This document shows, piece by piece, positions 14,390 to 23,275 of a DNA stretch of 30,694 bases. The stretch lies in the NCBI GenBank assembly GCA_900771995.1, contig CAAGQC010000005.1, forward strand, positions 1 through 30,694, in the 5' to 3' direction. This DNA comes from Lachnospiraceae bacterium. Its GTDB lineage: Bacteria; Bacillota; Clostridia; Lachnospirales; Lachnospiraceae. Both the position numbers and the translations under genes were made by a program. The stretch's first letter is position 1. Each line of letters starts with the position of its first letter. The notes under the pieces were generated by a model. The model was not told where the DNA came from. It did no database searches and worked only from the letters and a program-made list of their open reading frames with translations.

Positions 14390-14430
14390 AAGAACCGCAG
14401 GGATTCCAATATCTGTCACCTGCGGTTCTT
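14390..14430 (-). terminator. Terminator of the MacB-type exporter operon
   Basis: An 11-bp perfect stem, AAGAACCGCAG (14390-14400) with CTGCGGTTCTT (14420-14430). On the minus strand it is followed by TACTTGCTTTTTT, an interrupted U-run. On the plus strand ATTTTTTC follows, so it can work both ways. It lies 44 bases after the permease stop. Confidence 0.8.
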
Positions 14431-14474
14431 ATTTTTTCTATATTTATTTAATTAGGATTTGATTTTTATCGAAA

Positions 14475-15686
14475 TTATTCGTGTCGCAGTGCCTCAATCG
14501 GGCTTAGTTTTGCCGCTTTTTTCGCCGGATAGATTCCGAAGAAGATACCTACTGCGGAGGAGAACAGGCTGGCTCCCAACACCGTACCGACACTTACTTT
14601 GGCAGTAAATCCAATCAGGCTGCAGATACCGAAGGCTCCCGCTACACCGATCAGAATACCGATCAGGCCACCCAGCAGGGTAATGATAGCGGATTCTGAC
14701 AGGAACTGTAACAGGATGGATCCGGTTCTGGCCCCCAGGGACTTCCGGATACCAATCTCTCTGGTACGCTCTGTCACAGATACCAGCATGATATTCATAA
14801 CACCGATACCGCCTACCAGAAGGGAAATGGCTGCCACAAATACCACGAAGATCGTGATATAGCTTAAGATCTGATCCATCTGGCTCATATAGTCATTAAA
14901 ATTCTCCACCCCAATCAGATTCTTACCTCTGACGTCGTGGCGGTTCTCCATTAACCGCACAACATCCTGCGCTACCTGAGATGCATTTTCTGCGCCGTCA
15001 CTGACGATCAACAGATCATTGTATGTCACATAAAATCCATAGTCTTCTGATACTACGGAAAGAGGCGCTTCCAGTGCAACGGTATTTCCTCCCATCATGC
15101 TCATCAGCTTGGAGGCATTATCTTTTCGAATTCCTACAATAGTAAACTCTTGTGTCACGCCATATAGGCTAAAGTCAAAGGTCATTCCCACAACATTGGT
15201 ATTGCCGAATAAGGTTCTTGCACTGCTCTCTGTGATCACACAGACTTTATTTGCAGAGTAATAATCTGTATCCGTGAAATATCGCCCTTTTATAATGGGA
15301 TCATTGCTGGAATACTCCAGTCCTGTTCTTCCAAATGTTGCAGTAGCAGTAAAGGTTCCCTTACGACCGGCTGCACTTCCTCCAAAGGACCAGGAAGGTG
15401 TCACAGCCTTAACATTTGGGACTTTTTCCAGAATGGAATCTATATCTTCCTCTGTAAATTCCACTGCCTGACCGTCATCATTATCCTTGGAGTAAATGTA
15501 GATCTGACCGCCTGCCATTGCATTCAGTTCCCCATTGATTCCGCTTTTTACACCATCACCAATGGAAATGATCATAATCACCGAAGAGATACCTATTATG
15601 ATTCCCAACATCGTCAGCACAGAACGCCCTTTATTACTTCGAATATTCATCAAAGCAATTTTTATATATTCCCATACTTGTGCCAT
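14475..15686 (-). CDS. MacB/FtsX-type ABC exporter permease
   Basis: 403 residues in MacB topology: a membrane segment near 21-43, a large extracytoplasmic domain (about 44-270), then three membrane segments (about 272-300, 330-360, 365-390). The motifs MNIMLVSVTERTREIGIRKS and YPAKKAAKLSPIEALRHE are typical of MacB/FtsX permeases. It would couple ATP hydrolysis in the cytosol to extrusion of a peptide, antibiotic or lipid-like compound. A perfect AGGAGG lies seven bases upstream of ATG 15684-15686. It is third in the operon, 11 bases after the adaptor. The substrate cannot be told from sequence. Confidence 0.93.
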   Translation of the reverse strand: MAQVWEYIKIALMNIRSNKGRSVLTMLGIIIGISSVIMIISIGDGVKSGINGELNAMAGGQIYIYSKDNDDGQAVEFTEEDIDSILEKVPNVKAVTPSWSFGGSAAGRKGTFTATATFGRTGLEYSSNDPIIKGRYFTDTDYYSANKVCVITESSARTLFGNTNVVGMTFDFSLYGVTQEFTIVGIRKDNASKLMSMMGGNTVALEAPLSVVSEDYGFYVTYNDLLIVSDGAENASQVAQDVVRLMENRHDVRGKNLIGVENFNDYMSQMDQILSYITIFVVFVAAISLLVGGIGVMNIMLVSVTERTREIGIRKSLGARTGSILLQFLSESAIITLLGGLIGILIGVAGAFGICSLIGFTAKVSVGTVLGASLFSSAVGIFFGIYPAKKAAKLSPIEALRHE

Positions 15687-15697
15687 GAGTCTGCCTC

Positions 15698-17266
15698 CTA
15701 TTGTTCAGGCACAGCTGTTACTGCCATGCCCTCCTCAAGGCTTACACCGGTAAGGCTGCTCACGACTACCTGATCATCCTCCGTAATGCCCTCCAGAATC
15801 TCTGTATACTCATCTGATGAAATTCCACAAGTCACCGTCCGTCTCACTATCATACCGTTTTCTATGATATAAAGGAAATCTCCATCCTTGTCCGCATTGA
15901 TAGCCTCTACCGGGATCAGCAATGTATTCTCTGCGCTGTTGGTATGTACCGTCAGTTTGGCATCCAGTCCCAGGATGATCTTGTCATCCGGGTTGGTCAG
16001 ATGTACTTCCACGCCCACCATGGGGGTGTTGGAGGCATTCAATGTTGCCATGCGGTTGATCTTGGCAATCTCGCCCTCGTATTTATTGCCGGAAATGTTG
16101 ACATCCACTTTCTGTCCGATGGCCAGCTTAGCCACATCGGACTTGGAAGCATCAAAAGTTACCTTTACATTTTCACTGCTTTCCAGAGTGATCAGCTGTG
16201 CACCTTCCGTTACGCTGGCCCCGGAGACTCCGGTACATTCCGTTACGATACCGTCAAAATCGGCAACAATGCCTTTCTTGGCAGAATAATACTGCTCCTC
16301 GGCTTCCTTATAAGTAAGCTGTGCCAGATCTCTGTCCGCCGCATAAGCCTGGGACTGATATCCATTGAGAATAGCACCTTCGCTGCTTCCCTTCTGGCTC
16401 TGCATCTCCGCCTTATAGTTCTCACACTCCGTGATATGTTCCTGCACGGAGGCAATCTCATTCTGCATGCTCACTACATAGTCACTGGCGCTGGCAATGG
16501 ACTGCACATAGGAATTTCTTGCCTGATCGCTGCTGACATCCTGCAGTTCCTTGTTGATCTCCGCCGCACGTTCCTCCGTTACACCGCTCTGTAATTCCTT
16601 ATTCAGATCCGATGCTCTTCTGCTTAAATTGTAGCTTTCCTCGGACAGCTGTCTCTGGGTCTCTCTCTGGCTGGTGCTCAGTTTCTCCTGCAGATCCTTC
16701 AGATAGGATTTGTAGTCGGCCAGCTGCTGATCCAGTACCGCCAGATTGGTATTGGCCTCGTTCAGTTTGGCTGTGCTCTTGCTGTTCTCCGCCATGGTAC
16801 TGTTATAGGAAGCATTGCTCTTATCCTGTTGTAACGTTGCCTCCTGCAGACGTTCCTCCATCTGATCCATATCATAGGTCATCAGAACGTCCCCCGCCTT
16901 GACAGCATCTCCGGCGGCTACATTGATCTCATTTAATCGTCCACTGACCGGTGCGAAGAGAACTTTGCTTTCCTCACTGGCTACTTTTCCACTGGTGCTG
17001 ACATTTTCTTCAATGTCTCCTCGGAATGCTGTGGTCGTGCTTACCATCACTCCCGCATTGCCGGAAAAGGCACAGCTTACCATGCGGATCACGATCAGTA
17101 CGATCACGATAACCGCAATAATAACAGGTGCTTTTTTACGTTTTTTCCCAGGTTTCTTAATCCTCTGTTCCTTTTTCGTTTCTTTTTGCTTTCTCTTTTC
17201 TGCTTTCTTTATTTCCTTGATTTCTTTTGCACTCAGTGCCTGTTCTGTTTTTTCCTGCTGTTCCAT
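15698..17266 (-). CDS. HlyD-family membrane fusion/adaptor protein
   Basis: 522 residues. A highly charged Lys/Glu-rich cytoplasmic tail (1-46) leads to one membrane segment (about 47-66), then a lipoyl-like half-motif (VLFAPVSGRLNEINVAAGD), a long coiled-coil hairpin of about 200 residues, the second lipoyl half (KKGIVADFDGIVTECTGVSG), and beta-barrel and membrane-proximal domains (IGQKVDVNISGNKYEGEIAK). In Gram-positive cells such adaptors assist MacB-type exporters at the outer membrane face. The long charged N-terminal tail is unusual. GAGG lies four bases upstream of the start. It is 100 bases after the ATPase gene. Confidence 0.93.
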   Translation of the reverse strand: MEQQEKTEQALSAKEIKEIKKAEKRKQKETKKEQRIKKPGKKRKKAPVIIAVIVIVLIVIRMVSCAFSGNAGVMVSTTTAFRGDIEENVSTSGKVASEESKVLFAPVSGRLNEINVAAGDAVKAGDVLMTYDMDQMEERLQEATLQQDKSNASYNSTMAENSKSTAKLNEANTNLAVLDQQLADYKSYLKDLQEKLSTSQRETQRQLSEESYNLSRRASDLNKELQSGVTEERAAEINKELQDVSSDQARNSYVQSIASASDYVVSMQNEIASVQEHITECENYKAEMQSQKGSSEGAILNGYQSQAYAADRDLAQLTYKEAEEQYYSAKKGIVADFDGIVTECTGVSGASVTEGAQLITLESSENVKVTFDASKSDVAKLAIGQKVDVNISGNKYEGEIAKINRMATLNASNTPMVGVEVHLTNPDDKIILGLDAKLTVHTNSAENTLLIPVEAINADKDGDFLYIIENGMIVRRTVTCGISSDEYTEILEGITEDDQVVVSSLTGVSLEEGMAVTAVPEQ

Positions 17267-17366
17267 GATTCCTCATGATCCTTTCTATTTCATACTTTTG
17301 TCTTTTCATAATTACAATACACGGGGCAGTGGCATGACGTTGTGCGTGAAAGATTTATTTTTGACA

Positions 17367-18086
17367 CTATGCACCTGCCGTTTGCAGTTCCTCTACAGGG
17401 ACAATCCGGCCGGAGTCGGATTCCACCTTGCCGTCCTTTATCTTGATCACCCGCTTTGCCTGTGCCGCAATGTCATTGTCATGGGTGATCAGGATGACCG
17501 TTCTTCCTTCTCTATGTAATCCCTTCAGGATGTCCATGATCTCCTTCGTGGAATTGGAATCCAGATTACCTGTGGGCTCATCCGCCAGGATCACCGGCGG
17601 TGCCTGGGCAATGGCTCTGGCAATAGCCACTCTCTGCTGCTGGCCACCGGACATTTCCGAGGGCTTATGATCCATACGGTGTTCCAGGCCGACTTTTTTC
17701 AGAGCCTCTCTGGACAATTCCTGCCGCACGCTTTTCGCTACCCCTCGATAGATCAGCGGAAGTTCCACATTTTCCACCGCTGTCAGATTCGGAATCAGAT
17801 TAAATCCCTGAAAAATAAAGCCGATCTCCCGATTCCGGATATCAGACAGTTCATCGTCCGTCAGCGCCGATACATCCTGCCCATGCAGCCAGTATTCGCC
17901 GCTGGTGGGTACATCCAGACAGCCCAGCATATTCATGAGCGTGGACTTACCGCTTCCGGAATGTCCGATGATGGCCACAAATTCCTGTTCGTCAATGGTC
18001 AGGCTCACATGATCCAGCGCCCGGACCTCATTTTCCCCGGGATTATAGACCTTGCACACGTCTTTGATCTCTACTAATGCACTCAT
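17367..18086 (-). CDS. MacB/LolD-type ABC transporter ATPase
   Basis: 239 residues. It powers the exporter made by the next two genes. Walker A is GHSGSGKST (41-49), the Q-loop lies in FIFQGFNLIP, the signature is SGGQQ (145-149), Walker B is VILADEPT (164-171), and the switch His is His201 in LITHDND. I chose ATG 18084-18086 (MSALVEI) with GAGGAGA upstream, since the longer open frame runs through the leader. It is first in the operon behind a strong promoter. Confidence 0.95.
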   Translation of the reverse strand: MSALVEIKDVCKVYNPGENEVRALDHVSLTIDEQEFVAIIGHSGSGKSTLMNMLGCLDVPTSGEYWLHGQDVSALTDDELSDIRNREIGFIFQGFNLIPNLTAVENVELPLIYRGVAKSVRQELSREALKKVGLEHRMDHKPSEMSGGQQQRVAIARAIAQAPPVILADEPTGNLDSNSTKEIMDILKGLHREGRTVILITHDNDIAAQAKRVIKIKDGKVESDSGRIVPVEELQTAGA

Positions 18087-18137
18087 TTCTCCTCTACTCC
18101 CATTATATTTTCTCGTCTGTGTTATTGTACTATTTGC

Positions 18138-18166
18138 ATAATACAATAATATCTTTTGAGTGTCAA
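18138..18166 (-). promoter_or_regulatory. Promoter of the exporter operon
   Basis: On the minus strand there is a perfect TTGACA (18161-18166), a 17-base spacer and TATTAT (18138-18143). It is about 50 bases upstream of the ATPase start. I see no clear operator in the 85 bases between this and the divergent riboswitch promoter. Confidence 0.82.
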
Positions 18167-18251
18167 CACATTTTTATTACTATTCCTATAAAGGGTACTA
18201 TAGCAGAGAAATCCGAAAAAAATGTTGGGAAAATTCTAAAGATTTTCTATA

Positions 18252-18280
18252 TTGACTTTTATTTCACAAAGTGTTATATT
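18252..18280 (+). promoter_or_regulatory. Promoter of the riboswitch-ribU transcript
   Basis: TTGACT (18252-18257), a 17-base spacer and TATATT (18275-18280). Transcription should begin near 18287, just before the FMN aptamer. Confidence 0.82.
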
Positions 18281-18296
18281 CCATGCATAAGGTAAA

Positions 18297-18430
18297 GTTC
18301 TTCAGGGTTGGGTGTGATTCCCTACTGGCGGTGAAGGCGTAAGCTACAGTCCGCGACCCGCAGATCGTCTATCTGCGGCTGATCCGGTGCAAATCCGGGA
18401 CCAACAGTACAGTCTGGATGAAAGAAGAAG
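18297..18430 (+). ncRNA. FMN riboswitch (RFN element)
   Basis: The conserved RFN blocks appear in order: TTCAGGGTTGGGTG, TTCCCTACTGGCGGT, AGTCCGCGACCCGC, a variable hairpin (CGCAGATCGTCTATCTGCGG), CTGATCCGGTGCAAATCCGG, GACCAACAGTACAGTCTGGATG and closing AAGAAGAAG. When FMN binds, the downstream terminator should form and shut off ribU. The promoter is immediately upstream and the controlled gene is a riboflavin importer, a standard pairing. Confidence 0.96.
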
Positions 18431-18460
18431 TGTCACTTATGCTCTTTTTGTGATACCTAT

Positions 18461-18492
18461 GCCCCGGAAGATTAACTTCCGGGGCTTTTTTT
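18461..18492 (+). terminator. Riboswitch-controlled terminator
   Basis: The 10-bp GC-rich stem GCCCCGGAAG/CTTCCGGGGC has loop ATTAA and is followed by seven T residues. It lies between the FMN aptamer and the ribU ribosome site, so it is the expression platform: formed with FMN, presumably replaced by an antiterminator without it. Confidence 0.92.
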
Positions 18493-18534
18493 GAAGACTT
18501 TCCTTCATTTTTTACTTAGGAAAGGAGTTCTGAA

Positions 18535-19272
18535 ATGAACAAATTAATGCAAACCGTAACTGAAAATGTAGCCTATGTGGTGATCTTCCTGGCCGTTATC
18601 GTAGGATGTTTCCTGGTTGCCGTAGCGCTGGAGAAGGGTGCCCAGAAGAAAAACGGCATCTCAGAGCCCATCTTCAACACCAGAAAGCTGGCCATGATCG
18701 GTATGTTCTCCGCCATCGCCATGATCCTGCATGTGCTGGACTTCCCGATCTTCTTTGCTCCGGGCTTCTACAAGATGGACTTCAGCGAACTGCCCATCCT
18801 GGTCGGTTCCTTCGCTTTCGGTCCGGTAGCCGGCGTCATGATGGAATTTGTGAAAATTCTGCTGAAGCTGTGCGTAAAAGGTACCTCCACCGCTTTCATC
18901 GGAGATCTGGCGAACTTCGTCGTGGGATGCAGTCTGATTCTTCCCGCTTCCGCTGTGTATTCTTTCAAGAAAACGAAGAAAAATGCAGTCATCGCCTGCA
19001 TCGCCGGTACTCTGGTCATGACGATCTTCGGTACCGCATTTAATGCCGTATATCTGCTTCCCGCCTTCTCCAAGTTCTACGGAATGCCCCTGGATGCGAT
19101 CCTTTCCATGGGAAGTGAAGTCAATCCGCTGGCAAAGGAAGGCAGCATTGTAAGTTTTGTCGTAGCCTGCGTGGCTCCCATGAATCTGATCAAAGGTACG
19201 TTGGTATCTGTCGTAACGCTGCTCATCTACAAGCCCTTAAGTCCTATCATCAAAACAGGCCATAAGGCATAA
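18535..19272 (+). CDS. ribU: Riboflavin ECF transporter substrate-binding subunit
   Basis: 245 residues, an integral membrane S-component that binds riboflavin and associates with a shared ECF energising module encoded elsewhere. After an extra N-terminal membrane segment (about 13-31) comes the S-component core with ARKLAMIGM-like start (TRKLAMIGMFSAIAMIL), PGFYKMDFSELP, FGPVAGVMMEFVKILLK and GTSTAFIGDLANF, which are RibU features. AGGAAAGGAG precedes ATG 18535. Control by FMN riboswitch supports the assignment strongly. RibU proteins are often near 200 residues, so the first segment is an addition. Confidence 0.95.
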   Translation: MNKLMQTVTENVAYVVIFLAVIVGCFLVAVALEKGAQKKNGISEPIFNTRKLAMIGMFSAIAMILHVLDFPIFFAPGFYKMDFSELPILVGSFAFGPVAGVMMEFVKILLKLCVKGTSTAFIGDLANFVVGCSLILPASAVYSFKKTKKNAVIACIAGTLVMTIFGTAFNAVYLLPAFSKFYGMPLDAILSMGSEVNPLAKEGSIVSFVVACVAPMNLIKGTLVSVVTLLIYKPLSPIIKTGHKA

Positions 19273-19321
19273 TAAAGATTTATTTCACTTTTCGTATCGT
19301 TTGGTGTTATTGGTTATAATT

Positions 19322-19373
19322 ATAAGAAGAAAGAGGAATAACATTTTCCTGTGTTATCCCTCTTTCTTCTTAT
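19322..19373. terminator. Bidirectional terminator between ribU and tex
   Basis: A long inverted repeat (ATAAGAAGAAAGAGG... with CCTCTTTCTTCTTAT, 22-base arms with one mismatch) has a loop of about 8 bases. A/T-rich sequence flanks both sides, so it can end the rightward ribU and the leftward tex transcripts. Confidence 0.82.
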
Positions 19374-19394
19374 TATAATATTAATGTTATAATA

Positions 19395-21800
19395 TTACTG
19401 TTTCTGGATCTTCATGGTCAGGCCGATACGCTTCTTCGCCACATCCACAGTCAATACCTGTACGTCTACAACATCACCGACGCTGACTGCTTCCAGCGGG
19501 TGTTTGATATAGCGGTCGGTGATCTGGGAGATATGCACCAGTCCGTCCTGATGGACACCGATATCCACGAACACACCAAAGTCAATGACATTACGCACAG
19601 TTCCCTTTAAGATCATGCCCGGTTTCAGATCCTTCATATCCAGAACATCACTTCTTAAGATCGGCTTCGGCATATCGTCTCTGGGATCTCTGCCCGGCTT
19701 CTCCAGTTCTTTCAGGATATCTGTCAGTGTGATCTCACCAATTCCCAGTTCCTCTGCCAGTAACTTCTTATTTCTAATGCGCTTTTCCAGTCCGGAAATA
19801 TCTTTTGCATCATTTGATGCATTCTGCGCTGCCGGTGCTGTTTTCTTTGCAGAGGTTTCTGCGGAGTTGTCAAAGGTCACACCGCCCATGGCTGCTGCAA
19901 GGGCCTTGCCCATAGCAGTGTTGGTATTGTGCACGCGGACAGTCTTACCCTTCTGTGTTTCCTGCTTCTTTGCAACATTACCTGCACCTTTGCCGTTTTG
20001 TCCGGAACTCTGTGCTCCGCTCTTGCCGGAGGCCTTCTTCGCCGCTGCCTGTTTCTGGGCTTCCTTAATATCCTCCATGGTCAGTCCCAGCTTCGCCATC
20101 AGCTGTTCGGCTGCTTCATAGGATTCGGGATGCACGCTGGTAGCATCCAGAGGATTCTTGCCATCCAGGATCCGCAAGAAACCGGCACACTGCTCGTAGG
20201 CCTTGGGGCCGAGCTTCGGTACCTTCAACAGCTGCTTTCTGCTTACAAAACGCCCGTTATTCTCTCTGTAATCCACGATATTTTTCGCAATGGTCTTGTT
20301 AATACCGGAGACATATTCCAGAAGGGACGCGGAAGCAGTATTCAGATCCACACCGACCTTGTTTACACTGTCCTCCACCACACCGTTCAGAGCATCACTC
20401 AATTTCTTCTGGTTCATATCATGCTGATACTGGCCGACACCGATAGATTTGGGATCGATCTTTACCAGTTCTGCCAGTGGATCCTGTAATCTTCTGGCGA
20501 TGGATGCAGCACTTCGCTGTCCTACATCGAAATTGGGGAATTCTTCCGTTGCCAGTTTACTTGCAGAATATACGGAAGCACCCGCCTCGTTGACGATCAC
20601 ATACTGTACCGGACGGTCCAGTTCCTTCAGCAGTTCCACAATGACCTGCTCGGACTCTCTGGATGCCGTACCGTTTCCCACGGAAATCAAATCTACATTA
20701 TATTTCTTAATCAACTTCTTCAGTTCCGCTTTGGACTCTTCCACCTTGTTCTGAGGTGCGGTGGGGAAAATTACTTTTGTATCCAGCACTTTTCCGGTGG
20801 CATCCACCACGGCCAGCTTACAGCCGGTACGGAAAGCCGGATCCCAGCCCAGTACAACTTTGCCCGCGATAGGGGGCTGTAACAGCAGTTGTTCCAGATT
20901 CTTACCAAAGACATTGATAGCTCCGTCCTCTGCTTTTTCCGTCAGATCATTGCGAATCTCTCTTTCAATAGCAGGTGCTATTAAACGGTCATAGCTGTCC
21001 TCCACTGCTGCACGGATCACCGGTGTGATGTATTCGTTCTCCTTTGTGATCAGCTTTTTCTCCAGATAACGCAGGATCCTCTCTTCCGGTGCATTGACTT
21101 TTACAGTCAGTACCTTTTCCGCCTCGCCGCGGTTCAGCGCCAGTACTCTGTGACCTGCGATCTTCTTCACCGGCTCCTCGAAATTGTAATACATCTCATA
21201 GACGCTCTGGGCCTTCTCATCCTTGGCTGAGCTGGTCACGATGCCTTCCTCTACGGTGATGTTACGGATGTAGAGACGGTGATCCGCATCGTCGGAGATC
21301 ATCTCGGCAATGATATCCTGCGCTCCCTGCAACGCTTCCTCCGGCGTCTTTACTTCTTTTTCTTCGGATACATATTTTGCTGCTTCTATAAGGACCGGCT
21401 CAGATGCGTCCTGACGCAGAAGGTATTCTGCCAGAGGCTCCAGTCCTTTTTCTTTTGCAATACTGGCGCGGGTCTTTCTCTTGGGACGATAGGGACGGTA
21501 TAAATCCTCCACCACTACCAGGGTCTGGGCAGCCAGGATCTTCTCCCGCAGTTCGTCGGTGAGTTTGCCCTGCTCTTCGATGCTTTTCAGCACCTGTTCT
21601 TTTTTATCTTCCAGACTTCTCAGATAGGTCAGTCTCTCATCCAGATTACGCAGCTGCTCATCGTTCAGAGATCCGGTGACCTCCTTACGGTAACGGGAGA
21701 TAAAGGGAATGGTGTTCCCCTCATCGATCAGCTTCACAGCAGCTTCCACCTGCCATTTTTCTACCTGAAGTTCTTCTTTGATTTTCTGTATAATATCCAT
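19395..21800 (-). CDS. tex: Tex-family transcription accessory protein (S1 RNA-binding)
   Basis: 801 residues. A nucleic-acid-binding protein linked to transcription and RNA metabolism. It has an N-terminal helical region (IPFISRYRKEVTGSLND), a YqgF-like nuclease-fold domain (GWDPAFRTGCKLAVVDATG), helix-hairpin-helix motifs (LDLNTAS-type VGVDLNTASASLLEYVSG) and a C-terminal S1 domain (about 725-797). An 85-residue low-complexity insert (about 583-667; Ala, Lys, Gly, Ser, Gln) interrupts the link between the HhH and S1 parts, making it longer than typical Tex. ATG 21798-21800 has AGGAGG four bases upstream. Confidence 0.95.
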   Translation of the reverse strand: MDIIQKIKEELQVEKWQVEAAVKLIDEGNTIPFISRYRKEVTGSLNDEQLRNLDERLTYLRSLEDKKEQVLKSIEEQGKLTDELREKILAAQTLVVVEDLYRPYRPKRKTRASIAKEKGLEPLAEYLLRQDASEPVLIEAAKYVSEEKEVKTPEEALQGAQDIIAEMISDDADHRLYIRNITVEEGIVTSSAKDEKAQSVYEMYYNFEEPVKKIAGHRVLALNRGEAEKVLTVKVNAPEERILRYLEKKLITKENEYITPVIRAAVEDSYDRLIAPAIEREIRNDLTEKAEDGAINVFGKNLEQLLLQPPIAGKVVLGWDPAFRTGCKLAVVDATGKVLDTKVIFPTAPQNKVEESKAELKKLIKKYNVDLISVGNGTASRESEQVIVELLKELDRPVQYVIVNEAGASVYSASKLATEEFPNFDVGQRSAASIARRLQDPLAELVKIDPKSIGVGQYQHDMNQKKLSDALNGVVEDSVNKVGVDLNTASASLLEYVSGINKTIAKNIVDYRENNGRFVSRKQLLKVPKLGPKAYEQCAGFLRILDGKNPLDATSVHPESYEAAEQLMAKLGLTMEDIKEAQKQAAAKKASGKSGAQSSGQNGKGAGNVAKKQETQKGKTVRVHNTNTAMGKALAAAMGGVTFDNSAETSAKKTAPAAQNASNDAKDISGLEKRIRNKKLLAEELGIGEITLTDILKELEKPGRDPRDDMPKPILRSDVLDMKDLKPGMILKGTVRNVIDFGVFVDIGVHQDGLVHISQITDRYIKHPLEAVSVGDVVDVQVLTVDVAKKRIGLTMKIQKQ

Positions 21801-21846
21801 AGTTCCTCCTGATGGCCTGTCGCCATTTCGTTTTGCGCATGGGTCT

Positions 21847-21875
21847 ATTATACTGGAAATCCGAAGTTTTCTCAA
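21847..21875 (-). promoter_or_regulatory. Promoter of tex
   Basis: On the minus strand there is TTGAGA (21870-21875), a 17-base spacer and a perfect TATAAT (21847-21852), 46 bases upstream of the tex start. Confidence 0.8.
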
Positions 21876-21895
21876 TCTTTTAATTTTTATTTCAT

Positions 21896-21924
21896 TTGCT
21901 TATTCTACCGAAAAATGGTACAGT
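21896..21924 (+). promoter_or_regulatory. Possible promoter of the small membrane protein genes
   Basis: TTGCTT (21896-21901), a 17-base spacer and TACAGT (21919-21924). Both boxes are imperfect, but the spacing is ideal and the position, divergent from tex and 57 bases before the start codon, is right. Confidence 0.45.
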
Positions 21925-21980
21925 ACTTTTATGAGCGGAAACATGAAAAGCTATCTGTCCGCCCGGAAATGAGGATTCTT

Positions 21981-22367
21981 ATGGATTATTATCAGAATCA
22001 GGAACAAAATAACGAAATGAACGGGAATAACCAGATGCCCGACCCGCGTTTCAGAGGCTTCTCCATTGCTTCCATGGTCTGTGGCATCTGCTCCCTGGTA
22101 CTGTGCTGTACAGGACTTCTGTCCATTCCCGTCGGTGCCCTGGGCATTCTCTTCGCATTACTTACCCGGAAAAGGGGACAGCGCATGAACAATATGTGTG
22201 TGGCCGGGATCTGGCTATCCTGTGTGGGACTGGCTCTCGGTATCTTCATCACCATCAGCAGTATTGTTACCGTATTCACCGATCCTTCTTATCTGAACAT
22301 GCTGGATCAGATGTACCAGCAGATGTACGGTGTCAGTCTCGATGAATTCTGGCAGTCTTATCTGTAA
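21981..22367 (+). CDS. DUF4190-like small membrane protein
   Basis: 128 residues. The N-terminal tail is rich in Asn, Gln and Asp (MDYYQNQEQNNEMNG). Two membrane segments (about 28-50 and 70-92) are joined by a short basic loop TRKRGQRMNN, and a C-terminal part has MLDQMYQQMYGVSLDEFW. This tail-plus-two-TM layout fits DUF4190, whose function is unknown. ATG 21981 has GAGG six bases upstream; an ATG at 21969 is possible. The DUF975 gene follows after 59 bases without a terminator. Confidence 0.8.
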   Translation: MDYYQNQEQNNEMNGNNQMPDPRFRGFSIASMVCGICSLVLCCTGLLSIPVGALGILFALLTRKRGQRMNNMCVAGIWLSCVGLALGIFITISSIVTVFTDPSYLNMLDQMYQQMYGVSLDEFWQSYL

Positions 22368-22426
22368 AATGCGGTTTTTTGAGAAAATTTTAATAAAAAT
22401 TTGAAATAAAAGAAAAGAGGCTTCCT

Positions 22427-23194
22427 ATGATACAATATCCATCCAGAGCAGCACTCAAAGATAAAGCCCGGGATCAGATGGGAGGGCGTTACGGCAATGC
22501 CATTCTTCTATCCATCTGCCGGGGACTGATCGTATTTTCGCTTTCCTTTACCATCAATATGATCTTCACCTCGATCATTACCGTAAGGGTACTTATGGGA
22601 GGAAGTGCTGATACTTCGTTGACAGAATACCTGATCCTGATCGGTTGCGCCACGCTGGTCTCGATCTTTACCGGTGTGTTCCAGACCGGAATTACCTTAT
22701 TCTTCCTGAATTCCGCCTGCAACAGGCCTGCGACGATTGCCAATTTATTCTACGGCTTCAAATATCTGTTCAAGAAATCTCTGGCAATCTCCGCAGCACT
22801 GGTTCTGTTAAATGCAGTATGTACCCTTCCGTTTGATATCTGCTATTTTCTTCTGCGGGCAGGAAAAGGATACGATACCGTTACCATGGCAATCCTCTGC
22901 ATCGTGCTTATGATCGTTGGTATGTGCATCTATATTCCGTTAGCATTAGGGCTTTCCCAGTCCTACTACCTGTTACTTGACTTTCCCCAGTACAGTGCCA
23001 CGGAACTGTTGAAGTTAAGCTTACACATTATGAAAGGACATAAATGGGAATTTTTCTGCCTACAGCTGAGTTTCCTGCCAATGGGATTCTTATGTATGCT
23101 GAGTTTCGGCATCGGAGCCCTGTGGCTTGCTCCCTATATGAATATGACCCATACCTTATATTTTCTGGACCTGATGCAGGGAGAGCACCATTAA
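22427..23194 (+). CDS. DUF975 family integral membrane protein
   Basis: 255 residues with about six membrane segments. It begins with the family-typical SRAALKDKARDQMGGRYGNA, and has FYGFKYLFKKSL and LKLSLHIMKGHKWEFFCLQL in cytoplasmic stretches, followed by a last GIGALWLAPYMNMTHTLYF. Function is unknown in all members I know. AAAGAGG lies six bases before ATG 22427. It is probably cotranscribed with the DUF4190-like gene. Confidence 0.88.
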   Translation: MIQYPSRAALKDKARDQMGGRYGNAILLSICRGLIVFSLSFTINMIFTSIITVRVLMGGSADTSLTEYLILIGCATLVSIFTGVFQTGITLFFLNSACNRPATIANLFYGFKYLFKKSLAISAALVLLNAVCTLPFDICYFLLRAGKGYDTVTMAILCIVLMIVGMCIYIPLALGLSQSYYLLLDFPQYSATELLKLSLHIMKGHKWEFFCLQLSFLPMGFLCMLSFGIGALWLAPYMNMTHTLYFLDLMQGEHH

Positions 23195-23220
23195 AAGGGT
23201 TCCTCTGTTATGCAAAAATA

Positions 23221-23264
23221 AAACACATTCCGAACGCTGTCTGCATTCCGGAATGTGTTTTTCT
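23221..23264. terminator. Bidirectional terminator between the DUF975 gene and prfB
   Basis: AAACACATTCCG (23221-23232) pairs perfectly with CGGAATGTGTTT (23249-23260). T residues follow on the plus strand, and TTATTTTT follows on the minus strand. It serves both converging genes. Confidence 0.88.
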
Positions 23265-23275
23265 TTGTCATTTTA

